A stretch of 55,274 nt of DNA from Bacteroidetes/Chlorobi group bacterium MS-B_bin-24 (GCA_003731685.1 RCNO01000009.1:18047-73320); one strand, 5' to 3'. Positions 45,401-53,731 are shown, numbered from the stretch's first letter. Translations and numbers: made by a program. The notes: generated from the letters alone by a model not told the origin.

Positions 45401-47680
45401 TGCGAAAAACATCATTTGTACTCCATCGTTGATTGCAGAGCGAATGAAACTTGCATCGGCTTCACTTCCAACAACTTCATCACTCTTACGGATGAGTTGT
45501 GTTTGAACGCATATCGGGCTATAAGCCAAAAGGTAATCCGCAAATTCACCTTTCAAGCGGTCGTAAAAATAATCTCGTTCAACAGGATTTGTCCCACCGC
45601 TAAGAAATAGGAACTTCTTCATCCAAGGCGAAGTTAAAGCATTATCGTATTCCTGGATTTTCTCAATGTATGAATATCCTTCTTCTATTGTTTTAATTGG
45701 AATTCTGCCTATGTGAACATCGGGCACAAAATCCTTTCCCTCGAGCAAGCAATACCAGTAATCAGTTGGGGGCCATCCGAAGGCAGGAACAAAGTCTTTA
45801 TAAACGCTATATGGCAGAACATTCCTTGTGTCGAAACTTGCATCTCCCAACAGTGTTACAAATTTAAATCTTGGCATTTTCCATTTGTAATAAGCCCAAA
45901 CAAGGAAACGCTTAATTGCGTCTGGTGACTTTTTCCCAAAGTTGAACTCTTTGTAAATATCTTCGCTCAAAGCAAGGTAAAAATTGTATTCAGGGTACGT
46001 TTGCTTCCGATATTCAATGTACTTTCGTGCAACATCAGCGAAAATCTGAGGTGCAATTACAATTACATCGGCTTGGTTTGTATCGGAAAAAAGATTCGAC
46101 ACTTCAACAGAGTTAACTTGGGCAAAAGGAATGCTTTGGTTATCAGCAACATAAAGAAATCCTTGTTTAACCACATCGGAGAAGTTTATAGTAACCGAGC
46201 AAGTTCGTGAATAATTGGCTTTGAAATAGCCATAAAGCTTAGTGTTTACCTCGGAACTTGCAATTTCAAACTTTTTCGCCTCGCCTTTCTTTCTACTGAA
46301 AACCCAGTTCTGATTGGAACGAGATTTCGAAACTTCGGTGCTACCTTCATTGATAAAGAAATCAATCACTTCATTTTCAATTCTTTCCCCGTTAAAAACA
46401 ACAAGATAAATAGAGTTAAGAGCAATATTTTTTAAATCATTCACGATCTTTTTAGAATTTTCGGGGTAATACCAATATTTTATTACTTTCTCGAGGCTGT
46501 CGTAAACAAAGCAGTGTAACCCTTTGCGGTTGTCTTGGAATGTCGAATCACCAAAAGAAACGAAAATGCTTTGTTTTGAAACATTTACTGCAAAGGCAAC
46601 GGAAGGAAAACCGCGAATCTTTGCAAACCCTTGATTCAAAGTATCGAATAAAATTACTTCGGTAGACTTAAAATTGTGTAAGACTAACGACGAGAAAGCA
46701 AAGGAACTATCCACAGGAAAACTTATGAACCCATTTTGTGAAAAAGGAATGTCCATTCCTGAATATTCAAAATACTGAAAACCAACAGCATCGGGAATTA
46801 TCAATTGTCCATTGCTCGAGTAATTACCCAAATTTACAACTTCGAAATCGTTAACTCCAAATTTCAACTTATTTGATGGGTATTTGAAATCAATTATAAT
46901 ATTTTTCCCCGGAGGGAAACTTCCTTTAAATGCAGTATCTTGATTAATTAAAATAGCCAAATTATGCATTGTCTTTACCGAATCGAATTTGCTACTAAAA
47001 GCGAAAAACCGAAATCCAACAGAATCGACTTGGGTAGTTGGATAAAGAATTTTCGAGAATTTTAGATTGCTTTGTTTTATGTAGTCGTCGCTCGGGGAAA
47101 GTAACTCCCAAACCCAACCTTCACCATTCATAGTTTGCGATGAGAATTCGGGCACTCCAATCGAATATTGATGATGCTCTTCAAAATGTAAACTGCGAGA
47201 AATTGAATTTATAACATTCTGCTTATCCGAAGAAAAACTTATTGGTTCAAACTTTTTACTAGAATAGTTCTCGTCGTAGTAGAAAAAGAAAAATTCACTT
47301 TGTTCAAAGCTATCGAACCAGGTAGTATCTCCACGAGGCCTCGACCCAACAAACACAAGAGTGTCGGTTTCATCAAATAATTCATCTTGGGAAACAATAT
47401 AAATAGGAATTTCCCTGCCTTTGTGCAAGAGATGAAAATATTCAATATTCTTTCCGTAAAAATCCTTTGCCTTTTCAACAATTTTACTCGCAGGAAGCCG
47501 ATAAATCTGGTCAGAATTTGTTAGAATTTGAACATATTCCTTTTGAGGATTGTACCAACGAAATTCCAAAGGTAGTTTGTAAGACTCAACGATGCGAGCG
47601 AGTTCCTCTTCGGGAGTTTGCCCAAAACTTTTTGCAATAGCAAAGAAATATAAGAAAAACAAAAACTTTAAGTTTCTCAT
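42401..47680 (-). CDS. Giant secreted C25 (gingipain-like) cysteine protease with ILEI-like domain and T9SS tail
   Basis: 1759 residues from the ATG at 47680. Signal peptide about 1-20 (ends SFGQ). The C25 catalytic domain (about 530-900) shows MMFFAGHGSAKVF with His762 and FGSFSCNTANF with Cys792, the gingipain dyad. Residues about 1190-1320 (FHVVIISHENFSLKEYRIFE, VPDGDYIFLVAHSSSL, LREWGSVFADSLGSQGYWGN) resemble the ILEI/PANDER lectin-like domain. The last 95 residues (SCVVAPNPVTNDATFLIRYL, GKKIRTL, GVYFFSV) form a FlgD-type/T9SS C-terminal domain. It could be the T9SS sortase PorU or a cargo protease; the sorting tail favours cargo. Confidence 0.8.
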   Translation of the reverse strand: MRNLKFLFFLYFFAIAKSFGQTPEEELARIVESYKLPLEFRWYNPQKEYVQILTNSDQIYRLPASKIVEKAKDFYGKNIEYFHLLHKGREIPIYIVSQDELFDETDTLVFVGSRPRGDTTWFDSFEQSEFFFFYYDENYSSKKFEPISFSSDKQNVINSISRSLHFEEHHQYSIGVPEFSSQTMNGEGWVWELLSPSDDYIKQSNLKFSKILYPTTQVDSVGFRFFAFSSKFDSVKTMHNLAILINQDTAFKGSFPPGKNIIIDFKYPSNKLKFGVNDFEVVNLGNYSSNGQLIIPDAVGFQYFEYSGMDIPFSQNGFISFPVDSSFAFSSLVLHNFKSTEVILFDTLNQGFAKIRGFPSVAFAVNVSKQSIFVSFGDSTFQDNRKGLHCFVYDSLEKVIKYWYYPENSKKIVNDLKNIALNSIYLVVFNGERIENEVIDFFINEGSTEVSKSRSNQNWVFSRKKGEAKKFEIASSEVNTKLYGYFKANYSRTCSVTINFSDVVKQGFLYVADNQSIPFAQVNSVEVSNLFSDTNQADVIVIAPQIFADVARKYIEYRKQTYPEYNFYLALSEDIYKEFNFGKKSPDAIKRFLVWAYYKWKMPRFKFVTLLGDASFDTRNVLPYSVYKDFVPAFGWPPTDYWYCLLEGKDFVPDVHIGRIPIKTIEEGYSYIEKIQEYDNALTSPWMKKFLFLSGGTNPVERDYFYDRLKGEFADYLLAYSPICVQTQLIRKSDEVVGSEADASFIRSAINDGVQMMFFAGHGSAKVFDTDGWKVQTLNNKGKYGFFGSFSCNTANFAEPTLICRNEEYTIYPEKGFVATIGSGGVSIRLYSLLLAENLLKIIADSTIKTDNFLELFDLAKSRQISASQDFFNILTMYHYVYLGDPLLKMRIRRQPDLYFLDNKVSITNESGRTTITQNDSLFIIRGVIGNSGFATKESFNLVLNHQFNGKTIPEDLRIRRFNEACSLIEFEFRIPVRQQIGIHRFQLIIDPEHRINDYDFANNSLNYEIYVYSSSLFPVEPQANWDVNVTNPLFRFIDPYFNENQQNYSFKIYTEPDTNSTLIYSSRNEEIQKSKIKIDWLPSFNFPTGHFWLYARKLTNDTNFQNQTLWIPFHFENSSVIPFTTLSYKEKSEFANFEFKNIFFDTLSNTLRLEPYKIPYKIMEASGNERSEKGKEITVNNKVYVTMAPDLDIVGFHVVIISHENFSLKEYRIFETWGTDPPEKDSSSIKLVQYLRDSVPDGDYIFLVAHSSSLRVPIMHKLYVPNSPGSLDTLKAALREWGSVFADSLGSQGYWGNSFFFVGRNFFGKKVAIDEGFDLDGDTVQSEGFMIQNPREARIQIPLLGPAKKWNQLKMNFEAPQDSINLFVSIYGIKSLLDKDKILLLKSSNLSEIELNSIYALEYPYLSIEVMISNPYESSNFVWKDVSIDFIPSPELALEIVEPNLPADSLILRGEEIGYLLRIHNLSNRTSSDSTFVTSVLKTQSQTQELSTFVLGAIPPNSYKEINGNLVTDKFDTKNIIEFSCLQPNSESYAFNNRDILSVNLFEDNVRPEIVLYLDGMKIYGKEYVTKKPQVLIEIYDNSKLTFDTNSTTLLINTKKINLGERAKFTIYGRNIPLKCSYSLDSDELEYGLNYFTIYTTDPTGNKDTLDVPVYVSRLAKIDSCVVAPNPVTNDATFLIRYLSPKGGGLAKIDIFDVSGKKIRTLTKNINLNDDYIYWDGFDDNGHSIPQGVYFFSVNVSGEIYSDPVFGKLIKLKY

Positions 47681-47816
47681 CACCAAAAACTTTTTTAAAA
47701 ATAAAAGACAAAGTAAAATAACAATAATTGTAGAAAATTTGTTACAATCTTTTTCTATCTATAAATCGAAACAAAAATGACAAAAAACTTTGAGAGCCCG
47801 AAACAAATTTTGTTGT

Positions 47817-47840
47817 AGGGGCGAATAATTATTCGCCCCT
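47817..47840. repeat. 24-bp perfect palindrome, copy 1 of a dispersed repeat
   Basis: Each half is AGGGGCGAATAA and its complement. The same core recurs at 55139-55170 and in damaged form near 47954. It stands 24 nt outside any gene and has no T-run, so a simple terminator role is unlikely. Confidence 0.9.
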
Positions 47841-47911
47841 TGAAGACATAAATTATTTAGTGGATTGACCGAAAACTCTTGTTCGTGACCCTAACGGAAA
47901 TCATTACAAAA

Positions 47912-47944
47912 AGACATCGGATGTTTGCGAAACATCCGATGTCT
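47912..47944. repeat. 33-nt hairpin with 15-bp stem
   Basis: AGACATCGGATGTTT pairs perfectly with AAACATCCGATGTCT around a GCG loop. No other copy was seen in the window. It is not followed by a T-run on either strand. Confidence 0.85.
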
Positions 47945-47953
47945 GAAAAATAC

Positions 47954-47983
47954 TTGTAGGGGCGAACTAGCGCATTCGCTTCT
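47954..47983. repeat. degenerate copy of the AGGGGCGAA palindrome
   Basis: TTGTAGGGGCGAAC matches the left arm of the copy at 55139; the right arm is altered (TTCGCTTCT in place of TTCGCCCCT). Confidence 0.6.
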
Positions 47984-48222
47984 TGTTCCTGTGTGTTCGA
48001 TTCTTGAACTACAACCTGTAACGATTTGTTTTGCAAGGTATGATAGTATGTTTTTTTAGATGCAATTCATAAATTGGCCCAACAATAGAACAAATTATGA
48101 TAAATTTTTAAAGTTCAAATATAGGGTGGATTGTATTAAGTAATTACCAAAATGTTTAAATCACAACATTCCAACCAATACCATTCCGCAATTAATTCAA
48201 CCACTCATAATGTGGAGAAAAC

Positions 48223-48251
48223 AAAAAGGGCTGTCCTACCCGAGACAGCCC
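48223..48251 (-). terminator. rho-independent terminator of the 48.3-49.6 kb gene
   Basis: On the minus strand GGGCTGTC pairs with GACAGCCC around an 8-nt loop and is followed by TTTTTG. It lies 27 nt past the stop of the upstream minus-strand gene. Confidence 0.85.
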
Positions 48252-48277
48252 CTAATTAATTGCAATTTAAAATAAGT

Positions 48278-49636
48278 TTACTTTTCCTCTTGGTTAAGGA
48301 AAGATTCCTTAAGACCAATTAGAATTTTCTGGCTAATTTCCTCGGCAATCATTCGTTTCACGTGGTCGTCGCTGGTAAGGTATTCGGAAATAGCCTTTTC
48401 AACCCTGCTTTTTATGATTTCAGCCGATTGACCAACAAGAACTGATGTCAATTGATGTATATCATATTGTTGACTGCGCAATGCTTCGAGCTGGCTTTTG
48501 TTTGCATCTTCCATCTTTTTAAGCATTCTGTCCATTCGTTCTTCTTCTTCGGTGTAAATTAATGTTATCGAAAGCATCAACAACATAGTAAATTCAAGGA
48601 ATATTGCCAGAAGGATGAAGGATGGCTTAGTAGCGGGGATAAACTTCAACCCTCGGATACCTACCGCAACAATCAAGAAAGCAGCACCGCCATAAGCCAA
48701 ACCTGTAACATTATTGGAATACTTTTCGGTAAAGTGGTGAGCCATATACAAACGTAATCCTTTGAATACAAGGAAATGATTACGCCGCCAGAGCAAACCA
48801 TCCTTGGTATCTTCAATCTCTTTCAGAACGAAATCGGAGAAGTAATCCTTAATTCGGCTATAAAGGGTTATGTTACGGAATTTCACAATGTCGGTAGTTT
48901 CATCAAAAAGGTCTTCAAATTGTATTGAACGACGAGGGGAGGACATTTCTTCGCCAATAGTTCGTTCCCAAACCAGACGGAAAGCATTTTCGACTTCATC
49001 CCTATCCTTCTGCATCAATTGGTCATCGGGCATAACAAGAATTTCAACAACTTCTTCTGGGAATCCTGTTTGTAAACGTATCTTTGTCTTGGTATTATCG
49101 ATTTGTCGGTCGAAAAGAAGGGACATAAATCCAAACTTAGTCGGCATAACCATTGTCAGAAAAACTGCTAAGACCAAAGCAAGGTCGAGAGCTAAAATCG
49201 AAAAACCGAGCTCAGGGTCCAAAATAATTGCATTCTCGCCAATTACTTCAGACTTAACATAAAATTGAAGTGATTCCTTAACATATCCATGTTCTTTTTC
49301 GTTACGAGGCTTAAAGGTGAAGTCAAAAATGTATTCTTTATTAATCAAATCTTTGGAAATTTCTATTCCTCCTTGCTTTATAATCTCCTCGGCTTTTTCT
49401 TTTGTTGTCGATGCCCAAACCAATCCGTTGAATTTTACAAAGCCGATTTTCTCGAGTTTATCCCCGCCCGGTTTAAACAAAGGAACCACAAACTGTGCAA
49501 CGCCCCAAGGGATAATCGTGCGGAAAAAGAAAATGAAGAAGAAAATCAATAGCCCAAGAAAAATTATTACTTGGGTCGGACCCAATCGCTTCAATTGGGC
49601 TTCAACAGGTTTCCTAGATCTGCTTTTTGCATTCAT
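48278..49636 (-). CDS. Membrane protein of unknown function with C-terminal coiled coil
   Basis: 452 residues; I do not recognise a family. Visible features: a basic N-terminus, helix 1 at about 22-39, a 100-residue extracytoplasmic stretch, helix 2 at about 143-165, a large cytoplasmic region with acidic patches, two helices at about 317-365, and a Glu/Gln/Lys-rich coiled coil to the end (EEERMDRMLKKMEDANKSQL). It has its own terminator, and a TAATTTTG box 94 nt upstream, so it seems to be a single-gene unit. Confidence 0.7.
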   Translation of the reverse strand: MNAKSRSRKPVEAQLKRLGPTQVIIFLGLLIFFFIFFFRTIIPWGVAQFVVPLFKPGGDKLEKIGFVKFNGLVWASTTKEKAEEIIKQGGIEISKDLINKEYIFDFTFKPRNEKEHGYVKESLQFYVKSEVIGENAIILDPELGFSILALDLALVLAVFLTMVMPTKFGFMSLLFDRQIDNTKTKIRLQTGFPEEVVEILVMPDDQLMQKDRDEVENAFRLVWERTIGEEMSSPRRSIQFEDLFDETTDIVKFRNITLYSRIKDYFSDFVLKEIEDTKDGLLWRRNHFLVFKGLRLYMAHHFTEKYSNNVTGLAYGGAAFLIVAVGIRGLKFIPATKPSFILLAIFLEFTMLLMLSITLIYTEEEERMDRMLKKMEDANKSQLEALRSQQYDIHQLTSVLVGQSAEIIKSRVEKAISEYLTSDDHVKRMIAEEISQKILIGLKESFLNQEEK

Positions 49637-49730
49637 TCAATTTCCTCGCTTTTTTAATAAAACATACTCTATTATCAAAATAAATTTCAAACTTAATAAT
49701 TTCTCAAAATTATAATTTATATAACAAAAG

Positions 49731-49738
49731 CAAAATTA
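49731..49738 (-). promoter_or_regulatory. candidate -7 box for the unknown membrane protein
   Basis: Minus strand TTAATTTTG with TAATTTTG, 94 nt upstream of the ATG at 49636. Confidence 0.35.
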
Positions 49739-49844
49739 ACAAATAAATTTTTTAAACAAATAAAATTTTCAATGAATTTTTTGTCAATTTTTTAAAAATT
49801 GATTTGTAGTTGGAAAAATGACAAGATTTTCGCGTATTTTTCGT

Positions 49845-49852
49845 TAATTTTG
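49845..49852 (+). promoter_or_regulatory. candidate -7 box upstream of lat
   Basis: TTAATTTTG with TAATTTTG. A transcript from here would begin near 49858-49860, exactly at the ATG of a 44-codon frame, and give lat a leader of about 195 nt. Confidence 0.35.
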
Positions 49853-49857
49853 TTGCG

Positions 49858-49992
49858 ATGAGATGGAAAACTTTAAAAGCGAGTATTAATATTTTTCGAG
49901 GCACCATTCGAGGTGGTTCCTTCCCATCCTACTACATCTTGCATTTACTTTTAACATTAATTCTTTTGTTATCCTCTATTCCCTCGCTTTAA
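49858..49992 (+). CDS. possible 44-residue small membrane protein or leader peptide
   Basis: ATG to TAA, 44 codons. The first half is basic (MRWKTLKASINIFRGTIRGG) and the second half is a Leu-rich hydrophobic helix (YYILHLLLTLILLLSSIPSL), a positive-inside single-pass pattern. No ribosome site is visible, and the start would coincide with the predicted transcript start, so translation would have to be leaderless. It may instead be noise in the lat leader. Confidence 0.3.
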   Translation: MRWKTLKASINIFRGTIRGGSFPSYYILHLLLTLILLLSSIPSL

Positions 49993-50054
49993 TCTAATTT
50001 CTTCATTACCAAGTTAAATTCTTTTCAATTTATTAATCAAGAAAGGAGGAAATT

Positions 50055-51407
50055 ATGTTTGTGAAAGTTTCTAGTTATGTTCCAAAATACTTTGTAGAAG
50101 GGTCCAAAGTACTTGAGACATTAAAAAAGCATATGCTGGTTGATGGGTTCCCATTGGTTGTTGATTTGTATGAAAGTAATCCCAGCTTCTTTGTCGACAA
50201 AGTTACAGGCGAAAATTACCGTGATTTGTTCACCTGTTTTGCTTCTTTGCCATTAGGATTGAATCATCCTAAGATGCTCGACGACTCATTCCTCGAATAT
50301 TTAAAATATGCCGCGGTTAACAAACCTTCGAACTCTGATATTTACACCGAAGAGATGGCGACCTTTGTAAATACCTTCTTCAAGGTTGCCGTCCCAGAAC
50401 ATTTTCAATATGCCTTTTTCATCGAAGGAGGCGCTCTTGCAGTCGAGAATGCACTGAAAGCCGCTTTCGATTGGAAAGTGAGGAAGAACTTCCAAAAAGG
50501 TATAACCGAAGAGAAAGGACACAAAATAATTCATTTTCGTGAAGCTTTTCACGGCCGTTCGGGTTATACAATGAGCCTTACAAATACTGACCCTACGAAA
50601 ATTATGTATTACCCAAAATTTGAAGGCTGGCCAAGAATAACCAACCCCAAAATGACTTTCCCTTTTGAAGGGGAAAATCTTAAAACCACATTGAAATTGG
50701 AGCAGACGGCTATTAAAGAAATCAAAAAAGCATTTAAAGACAACCCGGATGACATTGCCGCTATAATCATTGAGCCAATTCAGGGCGAAGGTGGCGATAA
50801 TCACTTCCGTCCAGAGTTCCTGCAAACTTTACGAGAGCTTGCAGATGAAAACGATTGCTTATTAATTTTCGACGAAGTTCAAACTGGTGTTGGAATCACT
50901 GGCACAATGTGGGCACACGAACAAATGAACGTCAAACCCGACATAATGACTTTCGGAAAGAAGATGCAAGTGTGTGGTATTTTAGCTGGGAAAAAACTGG
51001 ATGAAGTTCCGGATAATGTTTTCCATACATCCAGCCGAATTAATTCAACTTGGGGCGGAAATCTTGTAGATATGGTTCGTGCCACACGATATCTTGAAAT
51101 CATCGAAGAGGACAATCTTTTGGAAAATGCACGAAATATGGGGCAGTATTTGATTGAAAAGCTTCATACCCTCGAAATGGAATTCCCCCATTACATAAGC
51201 AATGTTCGAGGTCGTGGTTTGTTCTGTGCCTTCGACTTGCCCGATAACGAAAAACGTAACAAATTCAAAGACTTAGCGCTCAAACACCACCTGCTCATTC
51301 TTGGGTCGGGTGTGAAATCAATTCGCTTCCGTCCTTCTTTGTGCATAACAAAAAACGATATTGACGAAGGCATTGATATCATCCGACAAGTTCTAAAAGA
51401 ATTATAA
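50055..51407 (+). CDS. lat: L-lysine 6-aminotransferase (class III PLP enzyme)
   Basis: Transfers the epsilon-amino group of lysine to 2-oxoglutarate. Signature pieces: PKYFVEGSKVLETLKKHMLV and DGFPLVVDLYESN near the N-terminus, FTCFASLPLGLNHP, IIEPIQGEGGDNHF, FDEVQTGVGITG with the PLP-binding Asp, and the Schiff-base Lys302 in TFGKKMQVCGI. 450 residues. A strong AAAGGAGG lies just before the ATG, and a terminator hairpin follows the stop. It is monocistronic; lysine degradation or piperideine-carboxylate formation is the expected role. Confidence 0.92.
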   Translation: MFVKVSSYVPKYFVEGSKVLETLKKHMLVDGFPLVVDLYESNPSFFVDKVTGENYRDLFTCFASLPLGLNHPKMLDDSFLEYLKYAAVNKPSNSDIYTEEMATFVNTFFKVAVPEHFQYAFFIEGGALAVENALKAAFDWKVRKNFQKGITEEKGHKIIHFREAFHGRSGYTMSLTNTDPTKIMYYPKFEGWPRITNPKMTFPFEGENLKTTLKLEQTAIKEIKKAFKDNPDDIAAIIIEPIQGEGGDNHFRPEFLQTLRELADENDCLLIFDEVQTGVGITGTMWAHEQMNVKPDIMTFGKKMQVCGILAGKKLDEVPDNVFHTSSRINSTWGGNLVDMVRATRYLEIIEEDNLLENARNMGQYLIEKLHTLEMEFPHYISNVRGRGLFCAFDLPDNEKRNKFKDLALKHHLLILGSGVKSIRFRPSLCITKNDIDEGIDIIRQVLKEL

Positions 51408-51437
51408 AGTTTGACCATCTTTTCCTTTAAACACAAA

Positions 51438-51472
51438 AGGGCTGGATGCTTTACACCAGCCCTGTTTTTTTT
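51438..51472 (+). terminator. rho-independent terminator, probably bidirectional
   Basis: AGGGCTGG pairs with CCAGCCCT around a 10-nt loop, followed by GTTTTTTTT on the plus strand (after lat). On the minus strand it is followed by TTTTGTGTTT, so it may also end the lpx transcript whose last stop is at 51501. Confidence 0.88.
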
Positions 51473-51500
51473 AAAATTTGATTAGGATTATAAAAAAGAA

Positions 51501-52283
51501 TTACCTGTAAACACCACGTTGAGATTTTTGGATAAATTCAATACAATGCTGTATTTCGGGAAGAATGCCATTGGGATGAAGCTCGAGATACTTATTAATG
51601 CCATCAGTATTGTTCAAACCCGAATGGAATACCATTTTGTAAAATTCTTCAATCTCTTTAATAACTTCGGGCGAAAAGCCACGCCTTTTCAGCCCTATTT
51701 TATTTATACCATCGACTTTTGGTGGATTTTCTCCTACAAGAGTGTATGGAGCTATGTCTTTAGTAACTTTTACATCCCCGCCAACCATTGCGTGGCAACC
51801 AATTTTGCAAAACTGATGAATTTTAACAACTCCACCAATCACAACCCAATCTTCAATATGCACATGACCAGCCAGTTGGACAACATTTGCCAGCACATTA
51901 TAATCACCAACGCGGCAGTCGTGTGCAATATGGGAATAAGCCATAATTAAATTATTATTTCCAACAATGGTAACACCTGTTGCTTGCGAACCACGATGAA
52001 TTGTAACATACTCCCTAATTTCGTTGTTATCGCCAATGACCGTTTTCGTTGGTGAATTGTCGTATTTCAAATCTTGTGGTTTTGTAGAAATTACCACGCC
52101 CGGGAAAATCAGGCAATTTTTACCAATTGTTGCACCATTGGCAATATAAGCATTGGAGATTATTTCGGTTCCTTCGTGAATATGAACATCGTCTTCAATA
52201 ATTGTGAATGGTCCAATCTTTACATTATCATCAATTTGGGCTTTCGGCGAAACAATTGCAGTTGGATGTTGCGTTATAGCCAT
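51501..52283 (-). CDS. lpxA: UDP-N-acetylglucosamine O-acyltransferase
   Basis: First step of lipid A synthesis. Hexapeptide repeats (PKAQIDDNVKIGPFTII and onward) form the left-handed helix; the catalytic histidine is in YSHIAHDCRVGDYNV, and the IREYVTIHRGS loop is typical. The ATG at 52283 has AGGG 6 nt upstream and gives 260 residues, the usual length; the open frame upstream overlaps lpxC-fabZ. It lies 10 nt after that gene in the same operon. Confidence 0.95.
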   Translation of the reverse strand: MAITQHPTAIVSPKAQIDDNVKIGPFTIIEDDVHIHEGTEIISNAYIANGATIGKNCLIFPGVVISTKPQDLKYDNSPTKTVIGDNNEIREYVTIHRGSQATGVTIVGNNNLIMAYSHIAHDCRVGDYNVLANVVQLAGHVHIEDWVVIGGVVKIHQFCKIGCHAMVGGDVKVTKDIAPYTLVGENPPKVDGINKIGLKRRGFSPEVIKEIEEFYKMVFHSGLNNTDGINKYLELHPNGILPEIQHCIEFIQKSQRGVYR

Positions 52284-52293
52284 AATATCCCTT

Positions 52294-53697
52294 TTATAAT
52301 TGAATATTTCGGTCGACAAGCGCTGCTTGCAGGTCGGCTTCGGCAACGACCTGACCATTTACAGTAGCAACTCCGTGGAATCTATATGCATTAAACTTTT
52401 TCCCTACCATTTGTACTTGCATTACGAGTTGGTCTCCGGGAATTACAGGCTTTCGAAATTTTGCATTATCTATCCCCATAAACAGCAGAAGTTTATTGGA
52501 TGCATCAACAGAATTTAGTAGCATTAACCCTCCTGTTTGTGCCATCGCTTCGATTAACAAAACGCCCGGCATAACAGGTTTTTCGGGAAAATGCCCCATA
52601 AAAAATGGTTCATTCACTGTAACATTTTTAACTCCAATGATTGTATTTGTATCGGGGTCAATGTTGATTATTCTATCAATAAGTAAAAATGGATAACGAT
52701 GGGGCATAATTTTCAGAAGGGAGTAAATGTCCATCAATGCATCTTTTCCCTTCTTGCCTTGAAGTTTAAGGAAGGGTAGCTTTTTCAAATAGAGATTGCG
52801 AATTTTCTTTGCAAACTCAATATTGCTTGCATGCCCCGGCCGAGCAGCAAGAATCTGTGCTTTTATGGGAACTCCAATCAAAGCAAGGTCGCCAAGCATA
52901 TCCAGAAGCTTATGCCGAGCGGGTTCATTTTTAAAACGAAGTCCTGTTCCATTCAGAATTCCTCCTTTTGGCTCGGGCAAATGTTCAATTTGGAAAAGTT
53001 CTTGCAACTTCTTCAATTCATTTTCATCAAGTTCTTTATCGATGATAACAATTGCATTATTAAGATTTCCACCTTTAATTAAACCTTGGCGATAAAGTTC
53101 TTCTACTTCGGTTAAGAAACAAAATGTTCGCGCAGGAGCAAATTCTGTGAGAAACTCTTTTTCAAGATTGAATACACCTGTATGTTGACTACCCAGAGCA
53201 GGTATATAATAATCTATCATCACAGTAATTCTGTAATCATCGGTAGGCAAAGCAACAATATCGACGCCTTTCTCTTCGTTCGTGTATCGGACTGTTTCAT
53301 CGATGACGAAATATTCTCGCTCGGCTTCCTGTTCAACAATCCCTGCTTCCAGTAGCTTTTCGGCATAGGGCAAAGAACTCCCATCTATCACTGGTGGCTC
53401 TTTTCCATTTAACTCAATTCGGCAATTATCAATTCTTAAACCGACGAGAGCAGCAAGAACGTGTTCGACTGTCAAAACTCTAACATCTCCAATCCCAAGT
53501 GTTGTTCCTCGCGAAAGGTCAACAACATAATCCACAAGAGCGGGAATTTCTACGGGTTCAGGAAGGTCAACCCGAACAAAACGATATCCATAGTTTTCCG
53601 GAGCTGGATGGAAAGTTATCGTTGTTTCTTCACCCGAATGAATTCCAATTCCAGTTAAACTTATTGGTCGCTTTATAGTTCTTTGTTTCTCAGCCAT
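52294..53697 (-). CDS. lpxC-fabZ: Bifunctional LpxC deacetylase / FabZ dehydratase
   Basis: 467-residue fusion. LpxC half (about 1-300): zinc ligand His79 in LTVEHVLAAL, later PARHKLLDMLGDLAL with further ligands, and GHASNIEFAKKI. FabZ half (about 318-467): MPHRYPFLLIDRI, catalytic His in MGHFPEKPVMPG and Glu in VLLIEAMAQTGG. The fusion is common in Bacteroidota and Chlorobi and links the committed step of lipid A synthesis with 3-hydroxyacyl-ACP dehydration. A TAAATTTG box lies 26 nt upstream. Confidence 0.95.
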   Translation of the reverse strand: MAEKQRTIKRPISLTGIGIHSGEETTITFHPAPENYGYRFVRVDLPEPVEIPALVDYVVDLSRGTTLGIGDVRVLTVEHVLAALVGLRIDNCRIELNGKEPPVIDGSSLPYAEKLLEAGIVEQEAEREYFVIDETVRYTNEEKGVDIVALPTDDYRITVMIDYYIPALGSQHTGVFNLEKEFLTEFAPARTFCFLTEVEELYRQGLIKGGNLNNAIVIIDKELDENELKKLQELFQIEHLPEPKGGILNGTGLRFKNEPARHKLLDMLGDLALIGVPIKAQILAARPGHASNIEFAKKIRNLYLKKLPFLKLQGKKGKDALMDIYSLLKIMPHRYPFLLIDRIINIDPDTNTIIGVKNVTVNEPFFMGHFPEKPVMPGVLLIEAMAQTGGLMLLNSVDASNKLLLFMGIDNAKFRKPVIPGDQLVMQVQMVGKKFNAYRFHGVATVNGQVVAEADLQAALVDRNIQL

Positions 53698-53723
53698 ATT
53701 AAAATTTAAATATTAAAAAGTAA

Positions 53724-53731
53724 CAAATTTA
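53724..53731 (-). promoter_or_regulatory. candidate -7 box for lpxC-fabZ
   Basis: Minus strand TAAATTTG, matching TAnnTTTG, 26 nt before the ATG at 53697. Confidence 0.35.

Larger units (their letters stand above)
47681..48222. other. repeat-rich intergenic region, no gene seen
   Basis: Holds one perfect 24-bp palindrome, one 33-nt hairpin and one decayed palindrome copy within about 170 nt. The remainder is AT-rich with no frame having a ribosome site or protein-like content. Confidence 0.6.
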
